NCBI RefSeq assembly: GCF_002113025.1 | Contig: NZ_NEJH01000007.1 | Location: 218,126 to 282,125, forward strand | Length of the DNA stretch: 64,000 nt | Origin: Pseudomonas sp. B28(2017) | Lineage (GTDB): Bacteria > Pseudomonadota > Gammaproteobacteria > Pseudomonadales > Pseudomonadaceae | Reading direction: 5' to 3' | Shown: piece after piece, positions 53,039 through 61,045 of the stretch | Numbering within the stretch: the stretch's first letter is position 1 | Layout of the letters: the number at the start of each line of letters is the position of its first letter | Position numbers and translations under genes: made by a program | The notes under the pieces: generated by a model | Database searches by the model: none | Seen by the model: the letters and a program-made list of their open reading frames with translations, nothing else | What the model was told of the DNA's origin: nothing

Positions 53039-53261
53039 CCGCCTCTAACCCTTTTCGCGTGCTCTCCACAATCAATCGATGCTTTGTAGTCTCGATACGC
53101 GTAATCGCAGGCAACTGGCCCGACCAAGAATGGGTCAACAAAAATTGTTGGGTGCACGCGGCGTGAAAGATCTGTCTTGCTACCGTCATCTCCTCAATCA
53201 ACTGCCGATTGACTAAGTAGTAGCCACAGTTCGGACATTTAAACTCATCAAAATTGGACAC
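52965..53261 (-). CDS. Small zinc-ribbon protein, paralogue 1
   Basis: 98 residues. FKCPNCGYYLVNRQLIEEMT is a zinc-ribbon start. The last part overlaps the decayed phage gene on the other strand. It resembles the protein at 53376-53681 in Cys layout and in the following helix. Confidence 0.55.
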   Translation of the reverse strand: MSNFDEFKCPNCGYYLVNRQLIEEMTVARQIFHAACTQQFLLTHSWSGQLPAITRIETTKHRLIVESTRKGLEAVMLPPDAVPGAAIAAPLRRPAAGM

Positions 53262-53375
53262 TGGGAAAGCTTTCTCGGCGCTCTCCCGACATACGAGGCA
53301 GGCAGTGATGCCTCATAGCACCTCCTTCGGCCGGGCATGACCAAGTGCATCAGCGAGCCGAAGTTAGAAGTCCAT

Positions 53376-53681
53376 TTATTCCGAAGTTATCGGCTTACCA
53401 GAGCGGCTCCGCAAGCTGGTGGATCGCTCATTAGTAGCGCGGTGCAATAAAGAAACATTGTAATCGTAGGTCGAAATCAACGGCGTTGGTCCCTCCCGCC
53501 GAGCCATCGCGAGCCATTGCCATGTTCGTTCAACGTCAAAAAACTCGTTCTTGAACTTCATCTTCGCTACAAGGTTCGCTGAGACCCTGTAGTGTCCACA
53601 ACCAGCCGAGCATTTGACCTCTGACCAGTCTCCAGGCGCGTGAACAATCCTTGCGGCAGCCTGACAAATTAAGCACTTCAT
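53376..53681 (-). CDS. Small zinc-ribbon protein, paralogue 2
   Basis: 101 residues: KCLICQAAARIVH, then VKCSAGCGHYRVSANLVAKM and FFDVERTWQWLAMARREG. Four Cys probably bind zinc. Related by pattern to its neighbour, and of unknown role. Confidence 0.6.
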   Translation of the reverse strand: MKCLICQAAARIVHAPGDWSEVKCSAGCGHYRVSANLVAKMKFKNEFFDVERTWQWLAMARREGPTPLISTYDYNVSLLHRATNERSTSLRSRSGKPITSE

Positions 53682-53866
53682 ATTCGATCTCCATATCAGT
53701 GACCCATCAACTGTAGCCGATCACCGGCGAAGGACATCCACATACCCACAGAAAACCAATCCAACACTGAACTGGACGTTTACACGCTGCGCCCGAACCG
53801 GGAACTCCAGGAAAAGCTGAACACCCTCTCGCGCTATATAACTCCCTCCCCCTTCAAAATCAGCCG

Positions 53867-54181
53867 CTATAGAAGGACGACGTCACGTCTTCCGGGGCAA
53901 TTGCTGAGCCACTGGAATGCCCTGCTCAGCCACACGGCGAGCCTTTCCGACCCCCAAGCCAGGACGCGGGTCATCGACTCATTGCGCCGGCAGTCTATGG
54001 CTTCTTCATGAAGCGCCATGCCAGCAGTGGCGTATACCCCGATAAACAGCTGGGTCATACCTGCAGGAGAGAGCCTGACCTGAACATCAATGGTCGTTCC
54101 ATCGCCCAACTCTTCGTCGTGAGACCGGGTATGGAGTGTTGGGTCTGCCCAGTTCCAGTAATTCTGACCTCGATTGCGCAT
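53867..54181 (-). CDS. Hypothetical protein, paralogue A
   Basis: 104 residues from ATG 54181, five bases after GGAGG. YWNWADPTLHTRSHDEEL, TTIDVQVRLSPAGMTQLFIG and ALHEEAIDCRRNESMTRVLA pair clearly with the protein at 54725. Predicted beta-sandwich style. The function is unknown. Confidence 0.65.
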   Translation of the reverse strand: MRNRGQNYWNWADPTLHTRSHDEELGDGTTIDVQVRLSPAGMTQLFIGVYATAGMALHEEAIDCRRNESMTRVLAWGSERLAVWLSRAFQWLSNCPGRRDVVLL

Positions 54182-54275
54182 GCTCACCTCCGAGTGCTTC
54201 CAGCAGTAACGCAGGTAAGTCGCACAAGAGATATCTATTTCGCGGATTTGCGAGCGAAGGTGAAAGTACTCCGAC

Positions 54276-54621
54276 GTGCTCTACGTGACGCCGTGCATTA
54301 CGCACGGTCCAAAAACCTTTGGGCCAACTGAAGTGAAGCGTGACGAAGATGACCGGTGGTGGCACCCGGGCATCCCGGACTTTGGCGGAGACGAAGATCC
54401 AGCGCCGTACATTGCCTGGGCCGATGAACAGAAGCTGGAGCGCAAAGGCTGGCACATGCTTGATGAACTCAACAGTCCCCCGACAAGAACGGTGAAGCAC
54501 ATTGCAATGGCTGGGAACCTGAGTCGCCGGGGCTTGAGTGGTTCCTGACAGGATTCTTCCGACACCGAAGATGGCCCGTATGTGGCTTGGGCACGGCGCA
54601 TCACACAGAGGGTGACCCCAT
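54276..54621 (+). pseudogene. Decayed phage accessory gene
   Basis: LYVTPCITHGPKTFGP and RWWHPGIPDFGGDEDPAPYI are followed after frame changes by GWEPESPG and then DTEDGPYVAWARR. Whole relatives in Pseudomonas phages carry these blocks in one frame. At least two frameshifts break it. Confidence 0.7.
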
Positions 54622-54724
54622 GATCATCCCAATCGCAGCGCCGCTCTATATGCTCTGGCTGATCTACAAGGGGCCATGGCGATGATTGTTCGTAGAGGAT
54701 TCTTCCGGCGTCAGCTAAAACCCA

Positions 54725-55036
54725 CTATTGCGCCAAAGGAACGGATTGGAAATTCGAATTCGGCCTTTCAACTGCCAAACGCTCGGCACGGGCACATCCC
54801 CAATTCAACGCAACGGTCATCGTTTCGCCCGAGCGTTCCTTGTAATACTCCTCGAAAACCATCAAACCATTGGGCTCGTACCCCCCAATGAACAGCTGCA
54901 CTGTTCCTTCACGGGAGGTCCGAACCTGGACATCAACCTGAATCCCGTTGCCGCAAACCACGCCCTGAGAGCGACTGTGCAACTGGCAATCTGCCCAATC
55001 CCAGAACACACGCTGTCGTTGTTTTATCGGATGCAT
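54725..55036 (-). CDS. Hypothetical protein, paralogue B
   Basis: 103 residues: FWDWADCQLHSRSQG, IQVDVQVRTSREGTVQLFIG and VFEEYYKERSGETMTVALNW. It shares the W-x-W-AD, DVQVR and QLFIG blocks with the protein at 53867. Tandem paralogues separated by a decayed phage gene. The function is unknown. Confidence 0.65.
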   Translation of the reverse strand: MHPIKQRQRVFWDWADCQLHSRSQGVVCGNGIQVDVQVRTSREGTVQLFIGGYEPNGLMVFEEYYKERSGETMTVALNWGCARAERLAVERPNSNFQSVPLAQ

Positions 55037-55228
55037 TTCCGTTCTCGCTGAATTTGGGTCGGTCCCCAGTTATACGCCCTTTGTTGATCCAGCAACTTAT
55101 GCTGATGAGACTACTTTCGCCTCCCCGCAGCCGTTGTGATAGCGCTTTTATCTAACCAGCCCTCATCTCCAAAACTGCCTTGAATAGCGAACAAGGCAAT
55201 CCTGATTTCAACGGAGCTTCAGGTAAGG

Positions 55229-55287
55229 GTTCACCCCGCCAGTCATCTCAGGGGAGAGTGTTTGTAGCGTAACTGGCGAGGTGAACC
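55229..55287. repeat. Inverted repeat in gene-free stretch
   Basis: GGTTCACCCCGCCAGT (55229) and ACTGGCGAGGTGAACC (55272) form a 16-bp stem with one mismatch around a 27-base loop. The 350 bases 55037-55386 hold no convincing gene. Confidence 0.65.
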
Positions 55288-55386
55288 TATAAACCCTAGC
55301 TCACGCGTTCAGCTCGTCTGACGCCCCTCATCTGATTTCACAATCCACCTACCAGCCTGCCGATGAACGGCGAGCAAGGAATCCTC

Positions 55387-55491
55387 ATGATCAAAGAAAA
55401 CGTGTTCGACGAACAAGTCAGCCCTCTGGCCCACAAGATCATCGCCATCTGCAAAGAGCATGAAGTAGCCAAAGTGTTTTCCCACTGCTGA
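55387..55491 (+). pseudogene. Truncated small phage gene
   Basis: 34 codons, IKENVFDEQVSPLAHKIIAI then CKEHEVAKVFSHC. The start resembles a family of small Pseudomonas phage proteins that continue further, so the end is probably lost. Confidence 0.45.
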
Positions 55492-55580
55492 GCATGCTTG
55501 GCATTTTTCCAGCCCGCCCTGTGGCCAGCGATATAATCGAGAGCAACGTCTTTGAAAGGGGTTGCCTTGGCTCTTGCTGT

Positions 55581-55608
55581 GGCCTGAGCTAAACGCTCGG
55601 CCTTTTTT
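55581..55608 (+). terminator. Terminator-like hairpin
   Basis: GGCCTGAGC-TAAAC-GCTCGGCC with six T. The 537 bases 55492-56028 otherwise hold a GTGAAC...GTTCAC dyad near 55641-55682 and an AT-rich promoter zone before the glycosyltransferase. Confidence 0.7.
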
Positions 55609-56028
55609 CCAACCGTTGTCGTTCCACCCCCTTATCCCGAGTGAACTGGTCAAGTAATCCTGGACACCAGTTAAGGTTCACGCCGCTAGTCTCTCTCTCG
55701 CCCTCGCAGCCGCCATCATGGAGCTTTCGAAGCGGGTCGAGCAGCATGGATCAGCCAATGTCGCCGCCCCCCAAGTCGCTCGCCTGATGCCTTCGGACAT
55801 AACGAATCAAGGCTCGGATGTTTACCTATAGAGCAGATCCTTATACGATGAAGTCCGCATCTACTGCTCTCCATCAGGCCTGAGCAGGCCATTGTTATCA
55901 TGCATGACAAAGTGACTTAACAAATTGTGCTCTACAGCCATGCAAGAATTTGTGAAAAAATAAGCAAAAACTGCATACAAATTAAACCGTTCCTACAATC
56001 AAACACAATAACATTGAGCACCTGAACA

Positions 56029-56838
56029 ATGGACAACCCTGATTTTCTGGCCGAAAGTTCTAAAACCTTCAGCATAGTTATAGTAAATTACAAAACACCA
56101 GAAATCACCAAGATATGCCTGGACTTATTGCACCAGCACTTTGGCAACAACGGCGTACCAATATGGGTAGTTGACAATTATTCAGCCGATGAAAGCACTG
56201 AGTATTTACGAACTCTTGACTGGATCAATTTAATCGAGCGTTCTGTTTCCGAACCAGAAGCGGGCCATATCGCACATGGCAAGGCACTTGACCTGGTTTT
56301 GGAGCGAGTTGGAACTGATTATTTATTCCTGATGCACACCGACACATTTGTTTTCGATAAAAATGTTTTTCCGATGATGCTTAATAAATGCATAAAAAAC
56401 CAAAAAGTCGTGGCCGTCGGTTGTGTTGAGCAAATAAACCGTGGCACCACGAGAACGCTTTGGCGTTTTAGCTCACGACTATTCAAACACCACTTCAGAC
56501 GCCTGAAAATCTCCATGGGATTGCGTTCAAGAGAACCAAAACCGTACAGAGAGGTCTATTTGAAAAGTTTCTGCACATTGTGGAACTGCAAACTTGTCAA
56601 ACAGCACAATATGCACTTTTCGATGGATGACCGCGTGCCAGGCTATACCCTCCAAGACCGCATGACCGAGCTTGGCTATGTCGTTGAAATGTTATCGCCG
56701 CGTAAAATCTTCAGCTATCTGGATCACATTCAGGCCGGCACTGTTGCAGCGGCTGGCGGCTATGGAAAGACTCATAGACGAACAAAAATGTACAACAATA
56801 TCCTTAAGCGCCTGAACAAGGACGACAGAAGAAAATAA
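56029..56838 (+). CDS. Family 2 glycosyltransferase
   Basis: 269 residues. GT-A fold start FSIVIVNYKTPEITKICLDL, then IWVVDNYSADESTEYL, and the metal-binding DxD in LFLMHTDTFVF. It should transfer a sugar onto a surface glycan or lipid; acceptor unknown. The gene is AT-rich compared with its surroundings, which suggests transfer. Followed within 85 bases by an oxygenase gene. Confidence 0.9.
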   Translation: MDNPDFLAESSKTFSIVIVNYKTPEITKICLDLLHQHFGNNGVPIWVVDNYSADESTEYLRTLDWINLIERSVSEPEAGHIAHGKALDLVLERVGTDYLFLMHTDTFVFDKNVFPMMLNKCIKNQKVVAVGCVEQINRGTTRTLWRFSSRLFKHHFRRLKISMGLRSREPKPYREVYLKSFCTLWNCKLVKQHNMHFSMDDRVPGYTLQDRMTELGYVVEMLSPRKIFSYLDHIQAGTVAAAGGYGKTHRRTKMYNNILKRLNKDDRRK

Positions 56839-56921
56839 GCTACGAATTGACGCAACAAGCAGTGCGTTCAGTTCTATTTGATGTCACCCACAAGTCTTTA
56901 TATCAAGTTATTGGAGCGGTA

Positions 56922-57722
56922 ATGGCACCCATCACTCAAGCACTACCTATGACCCTATCCCCGGAGCTTGATTTCGACCAACACACCGCTAGCGCCTTCG
57001 GTGGCTCATTGACCAGTCGCTATGTTCAGGCTACGCCATTTCCGCACATAGTCATCGACAATTTCTTGCACGAAGACCTGATTGCAAGCATCTGCTCGCA
57101 CTTCCCGATCGAGCCTACCAACAACGAAATGCTCTACGAGCGCGGTTATAAAGGCCAACTAAAACGTCAAATCAGTCCCAACGAATGCTCCCCCTATCTG
57201 AAGACTATCTTCAACGCCTTCAATTCGGCTCCCATGCTGCAGTTTCTCGAAAAGCTCACAGGTATCGAAGGCTTGATACCCGACCCCTACTTTACCGGTG
57301 GTGGCCTGCATGAAACGAAAAGCGGTGGTTTCCTGGGTGTGCATTCGGATTTCAGGCTAAACAAAAAGCTTAATGTCGAGCGCAGACTGAATGTCATTAT
57401 TTACCTGAGTGAAGACTGGCGAGAGGAATACGGCGGCAACCTGGAACTCTGGGATGTCGACATGAAGACCTGCCTTAAAAAAATCCTGCCAATTTACAAT
57501 CGCTGTGTCATTTTCAACACCGACAAAGACAGCAATCATGGGCACCCAGAGCCTTTAACGACTCCAGAGCACATCACCCGCAAGTCTATAGCGCTTTATT
57601 ACTACACCGCAGGAACCATGGCGCTCGACCCCACACAAAGAAACAAAACCCACTATAAACCAAGGCCCAAAGATCGTTTAAGCCTAAAGTACTACATGAG
57701 CAAACTGATCAAGAAAAAATAA
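56922..57722 (+). CDS. 2-oxoglutarate/Fe(II)-dependent oxygenase
   Basis: 266 residues from ATG 56922 with GGAG upstream; a TTG at 56847 would add 25. The iron triad is HSDF (His, Asp) and the His of SNHGHPEPL, with RKSIALYYY supplying the 2-oxoglutarate Arg. PFPHIVIDNFLHEDLI is the usual start of prolyl-4-hydroxylase-like enzymes. Pairing with a glycosyltransferase suggests modification of the same surface polymer or protein. Confidence 0.9.
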   Translation: MAPITQALPMTLSPELDFDQHTASAFGGSLTSRYVQATPFPHIVIDNFLHEDLIASICSHFPIEPTNNEMLYERGYKGQLKRQISPNECSPYLKTIFNAFNSAPMLQFLEKLTGIEGLIPDPYFTGGGLHETKSGGFLGVHSDFRLNKKLNVERRLNVIIYLSEDWREEYGGNLELWDVDMKTCLKKILPIYNRCVIFNTDKDSNHGHPEPLTTPEHITRKSIALYYYTAGTMALDPTQRNKTHYKPRPKDRLSLKYYMSKLIKKK

Positions 57723-57727
57723 GCTGA

Positions 57728-57770
57728 AAACACCCGCTGAAAGATCAGCTCAGTCTTTCAGCGGATGTTT
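57728..57770 (+). terminator. Terminator after the oxygenase gene
   Basis: AACACCCGCTGAAAGA and TCTTTCAGCGGATGTT form a long stem around TCAGCTCAG. Confidence 0.8.
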
Positions 57771-57844
57771 CGTAGTTCGGGGCCTGCCGGAGAAGATGTC
57801 CGGACCGGGCTCGCTTATCCTGCAGCCCTGCCATACTGTTCAAC

Positions 57845-58585
57845 ATGACCAGTGCAACCTTCCGCTTCTACGAGGAGCTCAACGATTTCCTGCCGGCCGA
57901 ACGGCGGCGGCAGTCCTTTACTTGCGAATGCGCGCAAGGGGCGACGGTCAAGCACATGATCGAGGCGCTCGGAGTACCGCACACGGAGGTCGAACTGGTA
58001 CTGCTCAACGGCGAGTCGGTGGGCCTCGAGCGGGCGATCTTCGACAGTGACCGGCTGGCGGTGTATCCCAAGTTCGAAGCGCTGGACATCAGCCCGCTGC
58101 TAAAGGTTCGTGCGCAACCTTTACGGGTGCTGCGCTTCGTCGCTGATGCGCACCTTGGCGGGCTGGCCAGCCTGCTGCGCATGAGCGGCTTTGACACCCT
58201 CTACGACAATGGCTTCGAGGATGGCGAAATCGCCGAGATCGCTGCGCAGCAAGGACGCATCGTGCTAACCCGCGACCGCGAACTGCTCAAGCGACGGATC
58301 ATCAGCCACGGCTGTTACGTGCACGCCCTGAAACCGTCACTGCAACTGCGCGAACTGTACGAGCGCCTCGACCTGGCGCGTAGCGCGCGGCCATTCAGTC
58401 TGTGCCTTCATTGCAACCTGCCGTTGCACGAGATCAGCCTGGAACTGGCCCGGACGCAGGTGCCACCGCGCATTGGTGCCCTCTATTCACACTTCCTGCG
58501 CTGCGACGCCTGCCAACGAGTTTACTGGGAGGGTTCGCACTGGCGAGGCATGTGTGCACTGCTGGCACCTCTACTGGACCGATAA
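57845..58585 (+). CDS. Ub-Mut7-C protein
   Basis: 246 residues. Residues 1-80 form a ubiquitin-like domain (SATFRFYEELNDFLPAER, LLNGESVGLERAIFD). The rest is the Mut7-C PIN-like RNase domain with FVADAHLGGLASLLRMSGFD, VLTRDRELL and the zinc-ribbon pairs CLHCNLPL and CDACQRVYW. A common chromosomal housekeeping-type gene in Pseudomonas. The likely role is RNA handling. Confidence 0.92.
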   Translation: MTSATFRFYEELNDFLPAERRRQSFTCECAQGATVKHMIEALGVPHTEVELVLLNGESVGLERAIFDSDRLAVYPKFEALDISPLLKVRAQPLRVLRFVADAHLGGLASLLRMSGFDTLYDNGFEDGEIAEIAAQQGRIVLTRDRELLKRRIISHGCYVHALKPSLQLRELYERLDLARSARPFSLCLHCNLPLHEISLELARTQVPPRIGALYSHFLRCDACQRVYWEGSHWRGMCALLAPLLDR

Positions 58586-58633
58586 CCACACGTATCTGCG
58601 AACAGCCCCCCACGACCAAGGTTTCAGGAATGA

Positions 58634-58662
58634 AAATGCCCGGCGATTTACCGGGCATTTCT
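58634..58662 (+). terminator. Terminator after Ub-Mut7-C
   Basis: AAATGCCCGG-CGATTTA-CCGGGCATTT followed by CTT. Confidence 0.85.
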
Positions 58663-58698
58663 TAACCGCCAAACGAACTTCAAACAGTTCAAAAACAA

Positions 58699-58732
58699 GT
58701 CGCAAACCCCGTGACTCTACAGGGCTTGCGAC
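58699..58732 (-). terminator. Terminator of the second His/Gly-rich gene
   Basis: GTCGCAAACCC and GGGCTTGCGAC, the near twin of the hairpin at 44024, followed on the minus strand by TTGTTTTT. Confidence 0.8.
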
Positions 58733-58812
58733 TCATTGCCGATACGTCCCTCAGCCCACCCGGGACGTTTTCTACGGGTATGCCTGCCGCGCTCATTGCA
58801 CCAAGTGCAGGC

Positions 58813-59826
58813 CTAGTTCTGTACCTCAACCACGTCGACATCCGGTGCGTCTGGGGCATCAAGGGCGTCTTCTCTAGCCTCCCTGGCCGCCTCTCTAGCC
58901 TCCTCGTTAGCCTCTCTGGCCGCCTCGTTAGCTTCTCTGGCCGCCTCTCTAGCCGCCTCGTTAGCCTCTCTGGCCGCCTCGTTAGCTTCTCTGGCTGCCT
59001 CGTTAGCCTCCTCGTTAGCCTCTCTGGCTTCTCTGGGCTCTCTGGCTGCCCTCGCCTGTGCCTTGGCAGCCTCTCTGGCTGCATCGGCGTCTGCCTTGGC
59101 AGCGTTCCGGGCCGCATCTGCAGCAGCCCGGGCAGCGTCCCTGGCTGCATCTGCCGCGGCCCGGGCAGCGTCCCGGGCTGCATCGGCGCCCACTACGCCA
59201 GCAGCTCTTGCTGCGTCCCGAGCTGCGTCCGCATCAGCTCTGGCGGCGTCCCGGGCTGCATCTGCAGCAGCTCTGGCAGCATCCCGGGCTGCGTTCGCTT
59301 CAGCTCTGGCAGCGTCCCTGGCTGCATCAGCGTCGTTTCTGGCAGCGTCCCTGGCTGCATCAGCGGCGTTGTCATTGTCGTTGTCGTTGGCGTTGTCGTT
59401 GTCATGCGCATTGCCCGGGCCTCTGTTCCCGGCCATACCACCATGGTCAGCGTCGCCGCGCCCCGGACCGCCATGACCGTCACCGCCATGGCCAGCAGCA
59501 CCACCATGGCCTCCACCGCCATCACCACCATGGCCGCCACCGCCGTCACCACCGTGACCACCGCCTCCGGAACCTCCGGAGCCACCGCCACCGCCACCGC
59601 CGCCGTGACCACCACCACCTCCGCTTCCCCCTCCGCCGTGGCCGCCTCCGCCGTCGCCACCGTGACCACCGCCTCCGGAGCCACCGTGACCACCACCGCC
59701 ACCACCGCTGCCGCCATCTTTGGCATACACGCTGGAGAAACTACCGATGTAATCGGGCACCAGGACAGTCGATGCCGACAGGACTCCGCCAATCGCCACC
59801 GCTAACAAACATTTCTTGAGCAGCAT
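58813..59826 (-). CDS. His/Gly-rich secreted protein with Ala-rich helical repeats (copy 2)
   Basis: 337 residues. The same plan as copy 1: signal peptide KKCLLAVAIGGVLSASTVLV, Gly/His part (GGGHGGDGG type), one HGGMAGNRGPGNAHDNDN unit instead of three, Ala/Arg/Asp helix and EANEEANEAAREANEAAR repeats, ending PDVDVVEVQN. Its promoter leader and terminator are also shared with copy 1. Repeat number differs between the two, as expected of tandem-repeat slippage. Confidence 0.85.
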   Translation of the reverse strand: MLLKKCLLAVAIGGVLSASTVLVPDYIGSFSSVYAKDGGSGGGGGGHGGSGGGGHGGDGGGGHGGGGSGGGGGHGGGGGGGGSGGSGGGGHGGDGGGGHGGDGGGGHGGAAGHGGDGHGGPGRGDADHGGMAGNRGPGNAHDNDNANDNDNDNAADAARDAARNDADAARDAARAEANAARDAARAAADAARDAARADADAARDAARAAGVVGADAARDAARAAADAARDAARAAADAARNAAKADADAAREAAKAQARAAREPREAREANEEANEAAREANEAAREANEAAREAAREANEAAREANEEAREAAREAREDALDAPDAPDVDVVEVQN

Positions 59827-59996
59827 GATGCACCTCCGCTTGGAGTTGCGTAGTCATCTCCGTATCGAACGCAATGTCCAGTGAGTTCCCGGCCGCCCAT
59901 TGGAGCGGCCAGCCAACCGGCACGAACATAAATCTGCAGCAATAACGAGCAACTGCGGTATCCGCACGATCCCTCAGAGCCAGCTAGCAATCTTGC

Positions 59997-60013
59997 GTGG
60001 GAAATATTCCCAC
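59997..60013 (-). promoter_or_regulatory. Shared 17-bp palindrome, copy 2
   Basis: GTGGGAAATATTCCCAC, 171 bases before the second His/Gly-rich start, exactly the distance of copy 1. Bases 60014-60194 hold no gene. Confidence 0.75.
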
Positions 60014-60194
60014 ATCTTTAGATTAGTGCTGTCAACCCAAGTGTCAACGACCGAACATCGGGACTAAGGCACGCGCAGAGCCATGCCCAAGATCCTCACT
60101 GGCTCACAGGCATGAAAACTTACTGGCCAGCGTCACCGAACCGGGGTGTGCAACAGGCCCCGGCCTCGATCGGTGCAGGAATGCAGGGTGGCTG

Positions 60195-60944
60195 TCAGAA
60201 GGTGTGACTGAACAACAGTCCAGCCTCGCCATCCGGGCTGGCATCGGAAAAGCCCTTGACGGCATACAACTGAAACTTCCAGTGCTGATTGAGCTTGTGC
60301 GTCAGGAAAAGGGTGAGCTCCTTGATCGGGTCGCCCGTGGAAACAACCTTCTGCCGCCAGTCGTAGGACGCGCCCGCCGATGTGCGCGCAAACACGGGTA
60401 TGGCGAAGCCCAGACTGGTGAATATCGGGTCGTCGAAGTCGGAGCCCGACGGGTCGCCGAATTTTTTCCAGCCCAGGGTGGCAAATCCGGTCACAAGACC
60501 AAAGGATTTGGTGACATCGACCTGGGCGGAATAGTCGGTTTTTCCGGTGCCCAGGCACTTGTCTTCGTCGGCTGTAGGCAACTTGACCTTGCCGATCAGG
60601 TCCACGAACAGCCCGCCAACACTGTCCTCAAGCACGGCATAGTCGGCACCGGCGATAGTGTCGCCCAAACCACTTTCAACTTTGCCGCAGCCGCCGGGCA
60701 GCGGCTCGCCGTCAGGGCCGACCGAAGGGTTGGTGATCCGCAGCCAGGGCACGGTGAGCTTGTAGGTCATGGGGCCGGTCTGGTATTTGCCCACCAGCGG
60801 GACGTACCAGGTTTCGGAAGTAGTGCCGGTGCCATAATCGCCCCGAGAGTAGTCGGTGCCGATCGAGGTCGTGAAGGTATCGGCCTGGGCTGGCAGGGCC
60901 AGGCCGGCAAGCAAACCGACGAGCAGGATGCGCTTGCGGCTCAT
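60195..60944 (-). CDS. Outer-membrane beta-barrel-type protein
   Basis: 249 residues from ATG 60944 with GAGGTG upstream. Signal peptide SRKRILLVGLLAGLALPAQA. The mature protein is made of alternating strands (ETWYVPLVGKYQTGPMTYKL, GFATLGWKKFGDP) and ends in aromatic FSHTF, the barrel insertion signal. Ligand unknown. It lies 101 bases after the DUF5666 gene. Confidence 0.8.
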   Translation of the reverse strand: MSRKRILLVGLLAGLALPAQADTFTTSIGTDYSRGDYGTGTTSETWYVPLVGKYQTGPMTYKLTVPWLRITNPSVGPDGEPLPGGCGKVESGLGDTIAGADYAVLEDSVGGLFVDLIGKVKLPTADEDKCLGTGKTDYSAQVDVTKSFGLVTGFATLGWKKFGDPSGSDFDDPIFTSLGFAIPVFARTSAGASYDWRQKVVSTGDPIKELTLFLTHKLNQHWKFQLYAVKGFSDASPDGEAGLLFSHTF

Positions 60945-61045
60945 GTTCACCTCGTGTCTTGCGTCATCGAAGTTCACACGCATGTTTTGTTGTGTGACTT
61001 ACCCAGCCTAGTCACTTATGACGATAGTGCATCACGACTGCACTT

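Noticed and set aside
55309..55653. 114-residue minus-strand frame
   Set aside because: No ribosome site or family pattern; the plus strand holds a truncated phage gene and a terminator here.
58711..59805. Long plus-strand frame over the second His/Gly-rich gene
   Set aside because: Same reason: a mirror of repetitive GC-rich coding sequence.
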